From contig OZ018321.1 of the NCBI GenBank assembly GCA_963969495.1, forward strand, positions 102,115,578 to 102,179,577: a stretch of 64,000 nucleotides of DNA, in the 5' to 3' direction. This document shows, one piece after another, positions 13,394-24,005 of this stretch. The translations under genes and the position numbers were made by a program. This DNA is from Ceratothoa steindachneri. Its lineage: Eukaryota > Arthropoda > Malacostraca > Isopoda > Cymothoidae. Numbering within the stretch: position 1 is the first letter of the stretch; each line of letters opens with the position of its first letter. The notes under the pieces were generated by a model. It made no database searches, was not told the DNA's origin, and worked only from the letters and a program-made list of their open reading frames with translations.

Positions 13394-14269
13394 TGTTAAA
13401 TCTTTATGTATAAACCTTAACAGAATGTAGTAGTCTATATCATTAAGATAAAAGAAGAAAAGATTATAAAATCCACAAAAGTGTCCCTTTACCGCAGAGC
13501 TTGTAAGGTGTGGGACAACCTAAATATTATTCTAAGCGAGGAAGAAAAAAAAATAGACGAAGAAATCCCTCAGAACTATGAAATCAACAACCGATGACAA
13601 GAGCGGGAAAGCCGACACGAGGAAATAACCAAATCCAATATTTACAAGCATTTAAGATTGTTAAGCAATTGCACTAGAATCAATCAAGATAATTTGCAGT
13701 ATACAACGAAAATAAAAACAAAACTAACGAAAAGCTATAGAGGCGTGGGAAACTAATTAAGACAGAAGTTTGAGGAAAAAGAATCAGCAAGAAGAACCCA
13801 GGAGATGTTTGGTCACCCAGCGACTATAGTCGACTCAACCAATTCAATTTTTCCACAACCTCTATCCACTCAACTTCTACAATACACTTTATTTTTCTTA
13901 CCTCTTCAAGACGTAAGACATGATCAACAGACTGCTTTCTGCTGGAAAGTCTTGCTTGACCTGCATTGGTTAAGAAAGAAACATGGAAAGAAAGCCCGAC
14001 TATAACCGTCTTTTGATATCATTAATGCGAATCATAGGTGAAGATAAGACCCGCAAATCTAGATCTCTACTTGGGTCGAGCTACGATCGATTGGAGTATC
14101 CTTACGGCCCATTACGCGTGTGCGCGCGCGTGAGTCCATAGAATGAATCTTAGACGTGGAGCCCGTCCAGACAACTTCTTTTGTTCCCATAGCAGCACAT
14201 ATCTGGTTCTAATAACTCTTTTGCCACTTCAAAGTCTTTAGAAGCTGCCTCTGTAAGTAAGCCTTACAA
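13394..14269. other. Spacer, possibly old element sequence
   Basis: Lysine- and glutamate-rich frames cross 13440-13830 with many stops and no recognised domain. A short alternating GTGTGCGCGCGCGTG tract lies near 14118. Nothing else is supported. Confidence 0.35.
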
Positions 14270-14429
14270 GGGGGGCAAAGAAGAGGGCCCCATTCTGAGG
14301 TGGAGTGGATAGGAGAGGAAGGAGGACCCTGGTAGACATCTTAACTAGGTAGGACCGATAAGGGAGTCCAGAAAGGATATAGGTACCGCCCTCACCCCGC
14401 TGATAAGGGCCTGCTAGGTTGGGGCCGTC

Positions 14430-15825
14430 ATGGACGACCCCAATGGTGAGAAACGTGTCCCACTCAAGGTCAAGGAAAGGTCTTTGAAGTTGTTTATTCC
14501 AAGTTAAGGAATCGTGCTCTGCAGACTGAAAGGAGAAGTATACGGGTACATGGCCTTCTGCGACACGAATTAGAACCTGGATAATTTACTGAGCAAAGAA
14601 CGAGAGAAGAATCTAGAAGAAATCGGCCTCATTGCCAAAGTTCTTCTGCACATAACCGAGAAAAAAATCGACCCCAACGTTGGAACGTACACTGTAGAGT
14701 AAATTTAAAAAAAAAAATTGGGGGCAGATAGGAATGGGTAAAAATCGATGAGGCGTGTAAGTTTAAAAACCAAGACTGCTAGCAGCATACGCATGTGTTT
14801 AAGGAGACCTTCCGGCCAAAAGAATTGGACGTGAAGACAGCTGAAAACGGACTGGTCATTTTTAACTCAAAAGTCTCAGACAGCTGTATGGAACGTCAGG
14901 TATTTGTCCCGATGCAGATTTGTTTCGCGTGATACGCTATGAAGAAGCATGCCACCAAACAGTGCAAACTCGATGTAAATGTATGACTGGAGTGCACAGA
15001 ATTGAGTCACACGTGGAGGAAATGCATGAATTCCAACAAATGTCTTAAATGTGGCAACTCCCACCATACTCTACCAATGACTTCTCCAATCAAAAAGCAT
15101 TTATAACTGACAAGAAAAAGATAATGATTAACAAAAGAAATAAAAGATCTACTTCCACGTACACACAGGCATCCAAGAGGTCCGAGCAAGTAAAGACCAT
15201 GCTTCAAATTGATCAGAACATGAGACCTTATGTTATAATGTGTATTGTGAATATCTATTTCGCTAATTTCATGAAGCCTGGCAGCTACGCGAGAGAACTC
15301 AATAAAATGCTTATCCACAGTGGTCTTAAGCCGATGTGGTTTCCAGACAACCCCAAACCAAGAGTATGATGGAAGTCATGCCAAGTTCCCTTTCCGCTTC
15401 TCGTAACCCTCGTTTTGATAAACCTAAAACAACGGAAAGAACAGACTCTCAAATGGATATAAGCTACTTACCAACCATCGATGAGCCAGAACCAACGGAA
15501 CCTGCAACGTCCATTGCACTATGCTATAATATCCCAGAATTATAGATGAAGATCTATGGTTCACCTATAGCACCAATATCGAAACTGTCAAACACTGATT
15601 CTATTAGCGAGGGAATAGTCAAATGGAAGTACAAGTGGGAGTTTGACCCCCTACGGTATTAATGAAGAAGAATTACTCCAGGCAATAAAGATAGGCCTAG
15701 TAGACATTTGCCTCGAGTCATGTTTAAACTTAAGCCAAGCTCAATTTAAAAAGAAAAGATCAGAAAGGGTGAGTTCTCCAGCCAGAGAAAAAGGTGCAAG
15801 GGGCAAGCAACTGAATAAGAATTAA
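14430..15825 (+). pseudogene. LINE ORF1 (gag-like nucleic-acid-binding protein), copy B
   Basis: ORF1 of Jockey-like elements coats the element RNA. The proposed start at 14430 reads MDDPNGEKRVPLKVKERSLK, which aligns with ORF1 of copy C from 19377. A cysteine-rich part near 15020-15065 reads CMNSNKCLKCGNSHHTLP, matching the zinc-knuckle area of copy C. The next open piece (15049-15369) contains GSYARELNKMLIHSGLKPMW, clearly equivalent to GAYPRELYLMLKNNGLKQMW of copy C. The C-terminal piece (15643-15825) ends in a basic FKKKRSERVSSPAREKGARG tail, also seen in C. Stops and frameshifts separate the pieces. Confidence 0.75.
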
Positions 15826-15827
15826 AT

Positions 15828-16505
15828 ATGGATACCAGCGTTAGATTAATCCAAAACGGCAAAATCTTCTCCCTCACTGTCAACGATGAAGCAATCAAAG
15901 TATAATATTTAATGAGATCATGAGATCATTAGCCCTAGACATCATATAGATAACTGAACATGGCCTGTACGAACATAGAGAGCATATAAAAATCTATAAC
16001 TACGTGGTACTAATGGTTTATCACTTGGATGAAAGGTATGATGCAGTGGCCATTGCGATCAGAGAAGGAATTAGATTCAATGAAATACAAGACCTGGAGG
16101 AGTCATACTTATTTATCTAGATCAGTATGACCTACGATTATATTGAGGTGTCAGTGGGATACCAGCCACCACGGCGTCCATATTTACCGAGGTCAACTTT
16201 CTACCATTGTTTAGAAGAGTGGCCTCGATCATCTTAATAGGCGATCTAAATGCCAACTGTAGAGAAACCAGGTACACCACGGCGTATAACGGTTCTGGGA
16301 CTTGGCCTATTCTCCTATTCAATGCGGAAATAGTACAAAGAGAAGCTCTCGATTTCGCCACCTTTCACACGAGAAAGTCATCAACTACTACCGACATAAT
16401 ATTAACGAATCCCAATTTTCCCAGAATCAAGTTACGACTCCAGGCCCATATAGTCCGTCTGATCACATTAGCATGATAACGACCATCTATACATCTCCAA
16501 TCTAA
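15828..16505 (+). pseudogene. LINE ORF2 endonuclease domain, copy B
   Basis: APE-like endonuclease (exonuclease/endonuclease/phosphatase fold) that nicks target DNA to prime reverse transcription. The reading starts at ATG 15828, a few bases after ORF1 stops. Visible motifs: LIGDLNAN at about 16235-16258 (the GDLNAN catalytic strand), STTTDIILTN near 16380-16410, and YSPSDHISM in a second frame near 16450, which holds the SDH catalytic pair. At least three frames are needed to read it, so the protein is dead. Confidence 0.8.
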
Positions 16506-16544
16506 GTAAAATTCTCAGCCGTAGATACTTAGCCAGACAAAACT

Positions 16545-18345
16545 GTGTTTCAAACTAAACACATCTCCAGCCAGAGCACACAGATAGGCCAGATAGAAGG
16601 TGCTTTGGCTGACAACATCGACGAACAGCTTAATCACCTAATAACAAAGATTGTGGAAGGCGACCACATTACTATCCCCTGGACGGAGTATAAAGTACTA
16701 GACACAATGTATGAACTGGAGGTCCTCATCAACGAAATAAATATTTATGGAAATACAAAACACCGAGACAGGGAATTGGAAGAACTGAGAAACGAAATCA
16801 ATCACCTTATCAGGGAGAAATCGAATGGAAAATGAGAGAACATTTTAGCAAAAATCGATAGAGAAAGAGACCCATGAAATTTTGGAGCCAGTTAAAAAGA
16901 TTGACAAACACTCCTCCTAAGAATAAAATCACCATCAAAGTTAATGGCATCGAAATTACAAAAGACCGTGAAATCGAACGTAATTTTAGGGAATACTGGC
17001 GAAGCCGATTTCGAATAGATGATGAGGAAAATGAGAATTTCGATGCGAGATATGAGGAGGAATTACTCTTAAGGCTTAGGGAGCAAGGTACTGAGCTCAC
17101 GACGCACCATACTATAGATGGGACTCGTCTGGCACAAGATGAACGGAGGCCTTTCACCCATGAAGAGTATGAGGCTGCTCTAAAGAGCTTTAAAAAGAAG
17201 GTACCAGGAATAACCGGCATTACTTAGATGCACCTAATGAACACTCCATATGAATATCAACTAGGCCTTATTGGAGCTGTTCAACGCTTGGCTTACTGTT
17301 GTTTATTTCCCCGACTAGTTAAAAAGGGCAAAAAAGATTTTCCTTTTAAACCTGGTAAACCGAAGAAGGATCGAAGAAGTTATAGGCTTATTTCACTTTT
17401 GAAGTTCATGGGCAAGTTCCTGGAAAAACTACTTATCAATAGGTTGAGTAATTACTTAAAAACAAAAGAGTTGTATAACGACCAACAACATGGATTCTGG
17501 AGAAACCTTGGCACCGAGACGGCATTAGCACTGGTCACTGAAAGAATTGCCATCGCCAAGGCCAAAGACTGTAAGATAGACGTGTTGCTTCGTGACGTAT
17601 CTTCAGCATTTGATAAGGTATGGTTACCGGCATTTAAAAAATAATCAGTGATCTCGGCGTGGAACAAAATATAGTAAGAATACTCTGTGATTACTTAGAA
17701 GATCGTCAGTCAGTCTTAAAAATAAATGACATTTAAGGGAAGCCATTCGATTTGAAGACAGGGGTGGCACAAGAGGGATGCCTTAGTTCTACCTTGCATG
17801 CGATATGCATTGGCGAGCTACATCACCCCAATCATGAGCCTGTACAATATATTCAACAGACATACGATGTCACGCAGAATGTTACTAGTAACTTCTGTAT
17901 CGCCAGAGATTTTGCCAACGGGACGAGAGGGTAGAGCACGTTACAGTATCGTTTCGTTTTAGACAGCTGTCACCGCGAAACAAAAGAAATTATACATGCT
18001 ACCGGTGAAACCCTTACTTCTATATACCAATATTCACCTTCATGTCCTTAGCAAGAAATATGAAAAAAGCACAAGTGGTCCAAAACAAAGAAACAAGATT
18101 CATAATTAATATTACTCTTCCGGACCGGATTTCATCGGCACTACTTTACGAAATCACCGATATTGAGCCAATAAACATCACTCTGCATAAATATGGCAAA
18201 AGATAGACCAATCTTTACCAGAAGAAGTAACTCAACAGATAAAACTTGAAGACGAAGACTTACCGAACCTACATTTCAAGCAAACCTTCAAAATTATCCA
18301 GCTTCAGACGCGGCAGATGATTTACCGTATTTAAAAATGATAATA
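16545..18345 (+). pseudogene. LINE ORF2 reverse transcriptase, copy B
   Basis: The longest open pieces are 16874-17227 and 17228-17644. The first ends in the pre-RT region (FTHEEYEAALKSFKKKVPGI). The second holds RT motifs in order: KPGKPKKDRRSYRLISLLKF, FLEKLLINRLSNYL, NDQQHGFWRNLGTETALALV and DVSSAFDKVW, the palm strand with its catalytic Asp. The expected HGFRK and F.DD boxes are changed or lost further on. A C-terminal block near 18060-18105 reads KKAQVVQNKETRFI, equivalent to copy A. The plain TAG at 17225-17227 divides two otherwise open pieces. Not functional. Confidence 0.85.
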
Positions 18346-18620
18346 AAAATAAAGGCAAAAATAAATAGATAAATAATAAGTTAAAGAATAATGATAAAAA
18401 GATCCAGTGTGGAGAAATTAATAATAAAAGATCTGTATATACAAAATATTGATAAAAGAAATAACGATAATAATAAAAGTTAATACAAAGTAGACAAGGA
18501 AATAAAAATACAGAGTGGAGAAATCCAAAACAATAAATCCGTAGTGGACGCAATGTGACATTAAAAGGAACTATCAAAAATAATACAAAGATGACAAAAA
18601 TTTAACTACATTGAAAAATG

Positions 18621-19129
18621 AAATGAATAATAGGAATAAATGCAGCGATAAGCTTTCCTAACGCACAGAACAGGTCTTGTCAATGAAAATAAGGGCTCGA
18701 AAGCTACTCATTTATTTTAATAACTAAGAAAGTAACAAGAGAAATAGAGAGGCATGGCAACTGAGGTTACCAGACAACCTGAAACATATCTTCTCTTCCT
18801 ATACACACTTTTTCCTATCTCTCTCGCTGCATCTATCCCATACACATTTTTCCTTTCTTAAACTGTCGTTGATATTTGCTGATCAGCAAAGCGTATAGAA
18901 AATTTCAAAGCTCTTACGCGAGATTTTTTTGCAAGCAATCCTAACTTTCATACTCACTAAAGTAAGAATCAACTATACTTGAAGAAAATCTATAAGAGAC
19001 GACTAGCGCCTGACAAGACCGAGAAGAGACACCTTTATAAAGACGATCTTTTCTAACTTGTTCATACTGCTTAGGGCAAGTAAGTTAGGGAAGCTTAGTC
19101 TCAATAGATACCCCTCAAGCGGGAGCCAT
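18621..19129. other. Spacer between LINE copies B and C
   Basis: No gene or repeat is supported. The part after about 18960 may already be 5' leader of copy C, because it grows GC-richer towards 19130. Confidence 0.4.
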
Positions 19130-19376
19130 ATCTAAACCTTGAGGCTAACTCGGCGCCGGCCGTGTTAGCGGCGGACTTGAGTGTGGTGGGAGAAAATACT
19201 GTTAGGGGTAGTTGCTAGGCAGGTAGGTAGGGCAACCGACTCGCCAGCTGAATAAGCCAGGTAGATAATTGGATATAACAGCACCCTTTATCTACCTTTA
19301 TCCTCTCTCTCTTTTTCTGTTCGCCTTTTTTCGGCGATTAAGAAAACCAAGAAGAGGAAGGTTAGCTAGAGAATCA

Positions 19377-20853
19377 ATGAACTCCACCAAACGGGTCTCT
19401 TTGCGCTTCTGGAAAGGCCCGCAAAAAACCGACCGGACTATCGTATTCAGGATCATCTATAGGGAACTCGGAGTGAGGCTGGTGTGGCTCTTGGAATACT
19501 GGGATTCTTCTATTGCTATTTTTCAGAATGACAAGGACGTAGGCAAGGTTCTTTTGGAACGAACTACGGAGGGGTTAGAAGGAATCGGGTTGCAGGCCAA
19601 AATTCACTCCCAAAGCGAGGCCTAAAAAGGCAGTCTATTGTAGGCAATTGATTCCTGGATAGGCGAACTCAAGGCAGAAGAAATAGGAGAAGAAATTGAG
19701 CGGGCTCAGAACTTGGCCAAAGTTAAAGAAGTTATAAAATTCACTAAATGCAACAACGGAACAGAATATAACAGTGTTTTGAAAGTAATCTTTCGGGAGA
19801 CCAACATAGCGAGAAAAGCCAGGGAAATTGGCCTATTAGCATTTCATCTGGAAATTAAACTGAGCAGATCAATAACGACGTCTTTGTCAGCGTCCAAAAA
19901 TGCTTTAACTTTTTCGAGTTAGAAAAACACGTAACCCGAGAATGCCCCTTGAAAGATATCAAGTGGTGTTCAGAGTGCAGTAGCAAAACAGAAACGTGTC
20001 GTGAATGTGACTCCCGTAATTTAAGTCACCGCACTATGGCGATGGTTTTAAAGGAAAAGATACAATCTCAGATTCGCTAAGTTTACAAAGACCACAACGG
20101 AACAAATGATAGCAGCAAAAAACATAATCGAAATGATGACTGAATCGCTGAATATACTGGCATGCATCCTACAGGCTCACGTGTTAAATGTAGCCAATCC
20201 AGGGGCATAACCGAGGGAACTGTACCTCATGCTAAAGAATAACGGGCTCAAACAAATGTGGTCCCCGAGAACCCTTACTCAGCGGATATATTGGACGTAC
20301 AATATAAGCCCACGTCAACCGATCAGGCACATTCATACCAAAAATATACGAGCCAGGCGGAGAGACAGCTCCCCAGCCGAGCGGAATAAAGAGACTCGAG
20401 ACTCAGGAAAAAAGAGCACCAGTGCACATAATAAGTTATGGAGACTGAGGCTACCCCAGTAGAGAGTAACCGCGAAGAGCCTTCCTCCATTGCCCAAGCT
20501 GAAACCAACGAAGAAACGAGCGAGGTACCCACCACCGAGACACTCGATGAAGAAAGAGAAGAACATCAGGGCTTAAACTTAAGGTTTTTCCCGTTGGAAG
20601 AGAGACCATTTCCGAAAGGAAATAATGAGTTAATTCATTGAAAGAAAGGGGATTACGTTAAATACGAATTTGAGAGCCCATACATTGACCGTGAGGTCTA
20701 TAAAATCATTACTTGCAGCATTCTGGTAATTCCCCCAAATATGTATCACATAGTCACAAGAGAGGAGTTTAAGAAGAAGCGAGGCGGTAGATCAAAGTTG
20801 CTCGTCGAGCGGGAGAGCGGGAAACCGACAAGGATGAGAGAAGATCGAGTATA
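19377..20853 (+). pseudogene. LINE ORF1 (gag-like nucleic-acid-binding protein), copy C
   Basis: Reading begins MNSTKRVSLRFWKGPQKTDR. A zinc-knuckle region at about 19895-20040 reads KHVTRECPLKDIKWCSECSS and then CRECDSRNLSH, giving a run of Cys and His in the spacing typical of Jockey-like gag proteins (CCHC knuckles), although the first knuckle is incomplete. Downstream GAYPRELYLMLKNNGLKQMW (about 20205-20265) is conserved with copy B. The C-terminal part (20640-20853) is highly basic, with EEFKKKRGGRSKLLVERES, and ends at a TAG about 20 bp before ORF2. It would bind element RNA. Several frame changes make it a pseudogene. Confidence 0.8.
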
Positions 20854-20873
20854 GAAGAAAAAACACTAAAATA

Positions 20874-21640
20874 ATGGCCCAACTAATAAAATGCAAGATA
20901 GTCAGCCACAATGTTTCGGGCTGGAATGAGAAAAGGCATTCTGTAAGCAACGCCTACTTGAAAGAAGATCCAGAGATAATAAGACTGAATGAAATTAATA
21001 TAGACCCCGAAGAGAATAAAATCAAGCTATTTAACTACACTGTCATCGCAAAAGACAACAACGACGTCAACTTTGACGGCATTTCAATCGCGGTAAATAA
21101 TGACATCAGATTCAGCAAACTCAAGAATTTGGATGAAGCATAAGGACCTCCACGCGGAACCTGATGGTCATAGCCAGGTGCCCCTGCCATGACTTCTTAC
21201 ACTTCGATAATTTCAGGGATGTCTTCAGGTGAAAAGACCAGGCGATATTTATGGGGAATTTAAAGAACACAGCAGAGCTTCGAGCTATAGGGGAAATTTT
21301 AACAAGGCGGATAAAAACCTGGATACATCGTTTAAAAGAAGAATAGTTGTTCGAATAGGCCCAGTATTTCCAACATACTTTGTACCGCATAGAGCCAAAA
21401 AGCCTGATATTGTACTTGCTACTCCAGGTCTAGAGTTTAATTATGTCGTGAAGAAGGGGTCCCCGTCGACCAGCAATCACGAAATAGTCGTTTTGACCAA
21501 ATTGGTGGACCCGAACCAAGTAAACTTCCTTCCTAGGAAACAATACAGGAATGCTAATTGGGAAGCTTATGCGGATAAAGTAGCCAGACACCATCAGGAG
21601 GACCTTTCCGAAGCTTTTTTTAGAGGAGATCAACCTTAAG
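20874..21640 (+). pseudogene. LINE ORF2 endonuclease domain, copy C
   Basis: The start at 20874 reads MAQLIKCKIVSHNVSGWNEK, matching the HN.NG strand at the N-terminus of APE-type endonucleases; LNEINID follows, where the family usually has a catalytic Glu in ET or E. After a frame break near 21143-21230 the second half is open (21229-21639) and reads RIGPVFPTYFVPHRAKKPDI then STSNHEIVV. The family signature there is SDH; here it is SNH, a change in the catalytic Asp. It would nick target DNA. Confidence 0.8.
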
Positions 21641-23106
21641 CATCAATACATGGAATGGAGAGACGTCTCGAGCAAGATAGGCCCTAAAGAGGCGATAGGA
21701 CCAGACGACAAAGGATTAAGGAAGACCTAATTACCGCCATGGCAGTAGAGAGTAAAGCTAAATAGGACCAATTTGTGGATGATTTCGATTATGAGTTGAA
21801 GCCAACCAAATTCTGGAATAAAATTAATATCGTAAGAGGCATTCAAAGACCAGGTTTGAATTCGACATAAATGGATGGAAGCTAAAGAACCCAGGGAGAT
21901 CGAAGCTACATTCCGCGAGCACTAGAGAAGGGTGTTCTATATTTCTCGAGACGAAATCTAAGAATTCGACAGGCGCCTCGATATCGTTGTCAACGATCGC
22001 GCATCCCCAAGGCTACTATAGGAGCAAGGAATTAAACCGGTGGCCCTCCAAGAATTCAAAAGTACTCTCCTAAAGTAAAAGGCGCCCGAAGAATCAGATA
22101 TCACTAGGGAAAATTTTTTCCGTGCGCTGGTCGCCTTCCTTAATAAAATAGTCCTTTTATTCAACGTTACCATTAGTGCAGGCTATTTATTTCTCGGACT
22201 CAATGAAGAGAGGGAAAATTATATTTCTACAGAATCCTGGCAAGCCTGCTGACAAGCTAGGCAACTTTAGACCGATAACCTTGCTGGAGACATTGGCGAA
22301 GCTGCTGAAAAAGGCAATTAATAAAAGGCTAATGAGATGTCTATATGAAAGATCCTTAATACCGCAACATCATCATGGTTTTCGGAAGTGAAGGAGCAAC
22401 GAAACAGCTCCGGCCAACCTTTTGCAACTATGTCACAGATCTGGAAGCAGATATCTCGTTGGAAGCTTACGACGGACCGATCTTCGAAGTCCCACAGGGG
22501 TAGCTGCATTAGTCTTACCCTGTACAGCGTATATACTCTGGAGCTACCGAGCACCTGTGTTTGACTCCACAAGATACATTTAATTGGTGGACGATATCAC
22601 CATAGAAGCACACAGCGTATACAGGCACCCCGGGAACATAGCGAGGGTCACGGCAGCAGAGATCGGGAATATTAAGAACTGTGACCGCAAGTTGAAGATC
22701 CGCACAAACGCGTATAATTTTAAATCACACCAATAGGAAGATGCAAGACTTCCATAGTCCAAGTAGAAGGAAATAGGTATCGTTATGAAAACGAAGAGAG
22801 AGTGCTCGGACCTAAGATAACCAGGCACGCCTATGCCAAACATTTAACAAAGCGAACCAACCTGGCGGAGCAGGTCTCACCAAATTATTCCAGCTACGAG
22901 ACCTTAAAAAGGAATATAAGATCTAGATTTGCAACGCTCTCTAAAGGGCCACTCTGCTCTAGCCGGCAGTCCCTCTAAATACACTCCAGAAGTCTAACGC
23001 AATAAAACTCCAGAGAGTTTTGAACACTGTAGTATTCCTCATTTCGGACACGAGGAAGAGAGAAAACAGAACCCTAAAGGACTTACATTAGGAGATTGAT
23101 CTCCTA
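21641..23106 (+). pseudogene. LINE ORF2 reverse transcriptase, copy C
   Basis: RT motifs can be followed with frame changes: an open piece 22176-22391 with FLQNPGKPADKLGNFRPITL, LETLAKLLKKAINKRL and PQHHHGFRK; then a palm region that is poorly preserved; then VDDITIEA near 22585, standing for the YADD-type catalytic box with one Asp pair kept. The C-terminal region near 23000-23060 reads TLQKSNAIKLQRVLNTVVFL with some licence in frame. Stops are frequent, so the protein cannot be made. Confidence 0.75.
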
Positions 23107-23107
23107 G

Positions 23108-23109
<2 letters not shown>

Positions 23110-23177
<68 letters not shown>
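23110..23177. repeat. (TA)n microsatellite at the 3' edge of LINE copy C
   Basis: Pure TA run of about 68 bp located between the LINE copy C 3' end and the spacer that leads to dispersed repeat copy 2. Confidence 0.95.
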
Positions 23178-23180
<3 letters not shown>

Positions 23181-23303
23181 TCCATTAAACCACATTGAAA
23201 GAGAAAACGAAATAATTTTTCCTTGCAGTAATTCGGTTCTGTGCGTAGCATAGTCTACTAACGGGATACTTTTACCTGTGATCAAAGTGGTGCTCGCTGC
23301 CTA

Positions 23304-24005
23304 AGCTCAACTTTTTCCATTACCATTTTCTGTTTGCCGAAACATTACTGAGTTAAATGTGCGTCCAGTAGTGTGTCTCAAATTAATATAGATTCAGGCA
23401 GGCCATTCTTAATTTTGAACTTCGTCCCAACTTCTTGCTTGGGTTAATGAAGTATGCACTGTACTCTATACCTCCGTCATTCAAAGCTCAACATGGTTGA
23501 TTCCTCCTAGTCGCATGCAATCTTGAGTAGTGTAATATAAGGAAAAGGTTGTTGCTCATGCTGCTTTTCCACCCAGCTACATGTTGCTGATTGAACCAGA
23601 GGAATAGCAAGGATGTTAGAATTTGACGACAATGCCGACGCAGGAATAACACGAATAAGTTTTCATTTAACACCAAACTGACTTAGGGACTTTAACATCT
23701 AAGTTTCCTCTATGTTAGTTCATGAAGTCTTTTTCATGAAGTCTTTTTCTTAGATTCAACTCTTTCAAAAGCGGGTGAGTTCCATCAATCCGACCATCGA
23801 TTAGGGCAGAGAAGTCCCTATACATTTGTTTCTGCTGAATGGGCGTTCTTTATACCACATTTGCTCATGAATCTGGCAAAAGATTCCTCCTTAAGGGAGA
23901 TGTAGCGAATCGTGGAGGCTTTTTTTCGCGTGTCACTCTTTTCTGGGGCCCAGCATGCGAGCCCACTTTTTTTGAAAGACAGGTGACAGCGCGTTGCTCC
24001 CTGTA
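23304..24005. repeat. Dispersed repeat of unknown family, copy 2
   Basis: About 702 bp, nearly identical to 12654-13393. Relative to copy 1 it is net 38 bp shorter at about 23727-23750, where CTTTTTC short repeats suggest a deletion between direct repeats. Both copies keep minus-strand readable stretches such as NENLFV and RRKKASTIRY-like text, but across different frames. A 67-codon minus-strand frame (23818-24021) is the clearest. The family and function are unknown. Confidence 0.85.

Larger units (their letters stand above)
14270..18620 (+). mobile_element. Jockey-like LINE, long decayed copy B
   Basis: Non-LTR retrotransposon with the standard two-gene order: gag-like ORF1 (about 14430-15825), then ORF2 with an APE-type endonuclease (15828-16505) and reverse transcriptase (16545-18345). 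The stretch after 18330 is A-rich with AATAAA-like repeats and fits a 3' tail. Copy C has the same proteins in the same order. Both ORFs carry many stops and frame changes. The 5' border is uncertain: a GC-richer leader without ORF precedes 14430. Confidence 0.85.
19130..23106 (+). mobile_element. Jockey-like LINE, long decayed copy C
   Basis: Second near-complete element of the same clade: a GC-rich leader (19130-19376), gag-like ORF1 (19377-20853), ORF2 endonuclease (20874-21640) and reverse transcriptase (21641-23106). The start of ORF2 lies about 20 bp after the end of ORF1, typical spacing for these elements. The 3' side runs straight into a (TA)n array at 23110. It is better preserved than copy B but still carries many stops. 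Confidence 0.85.
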
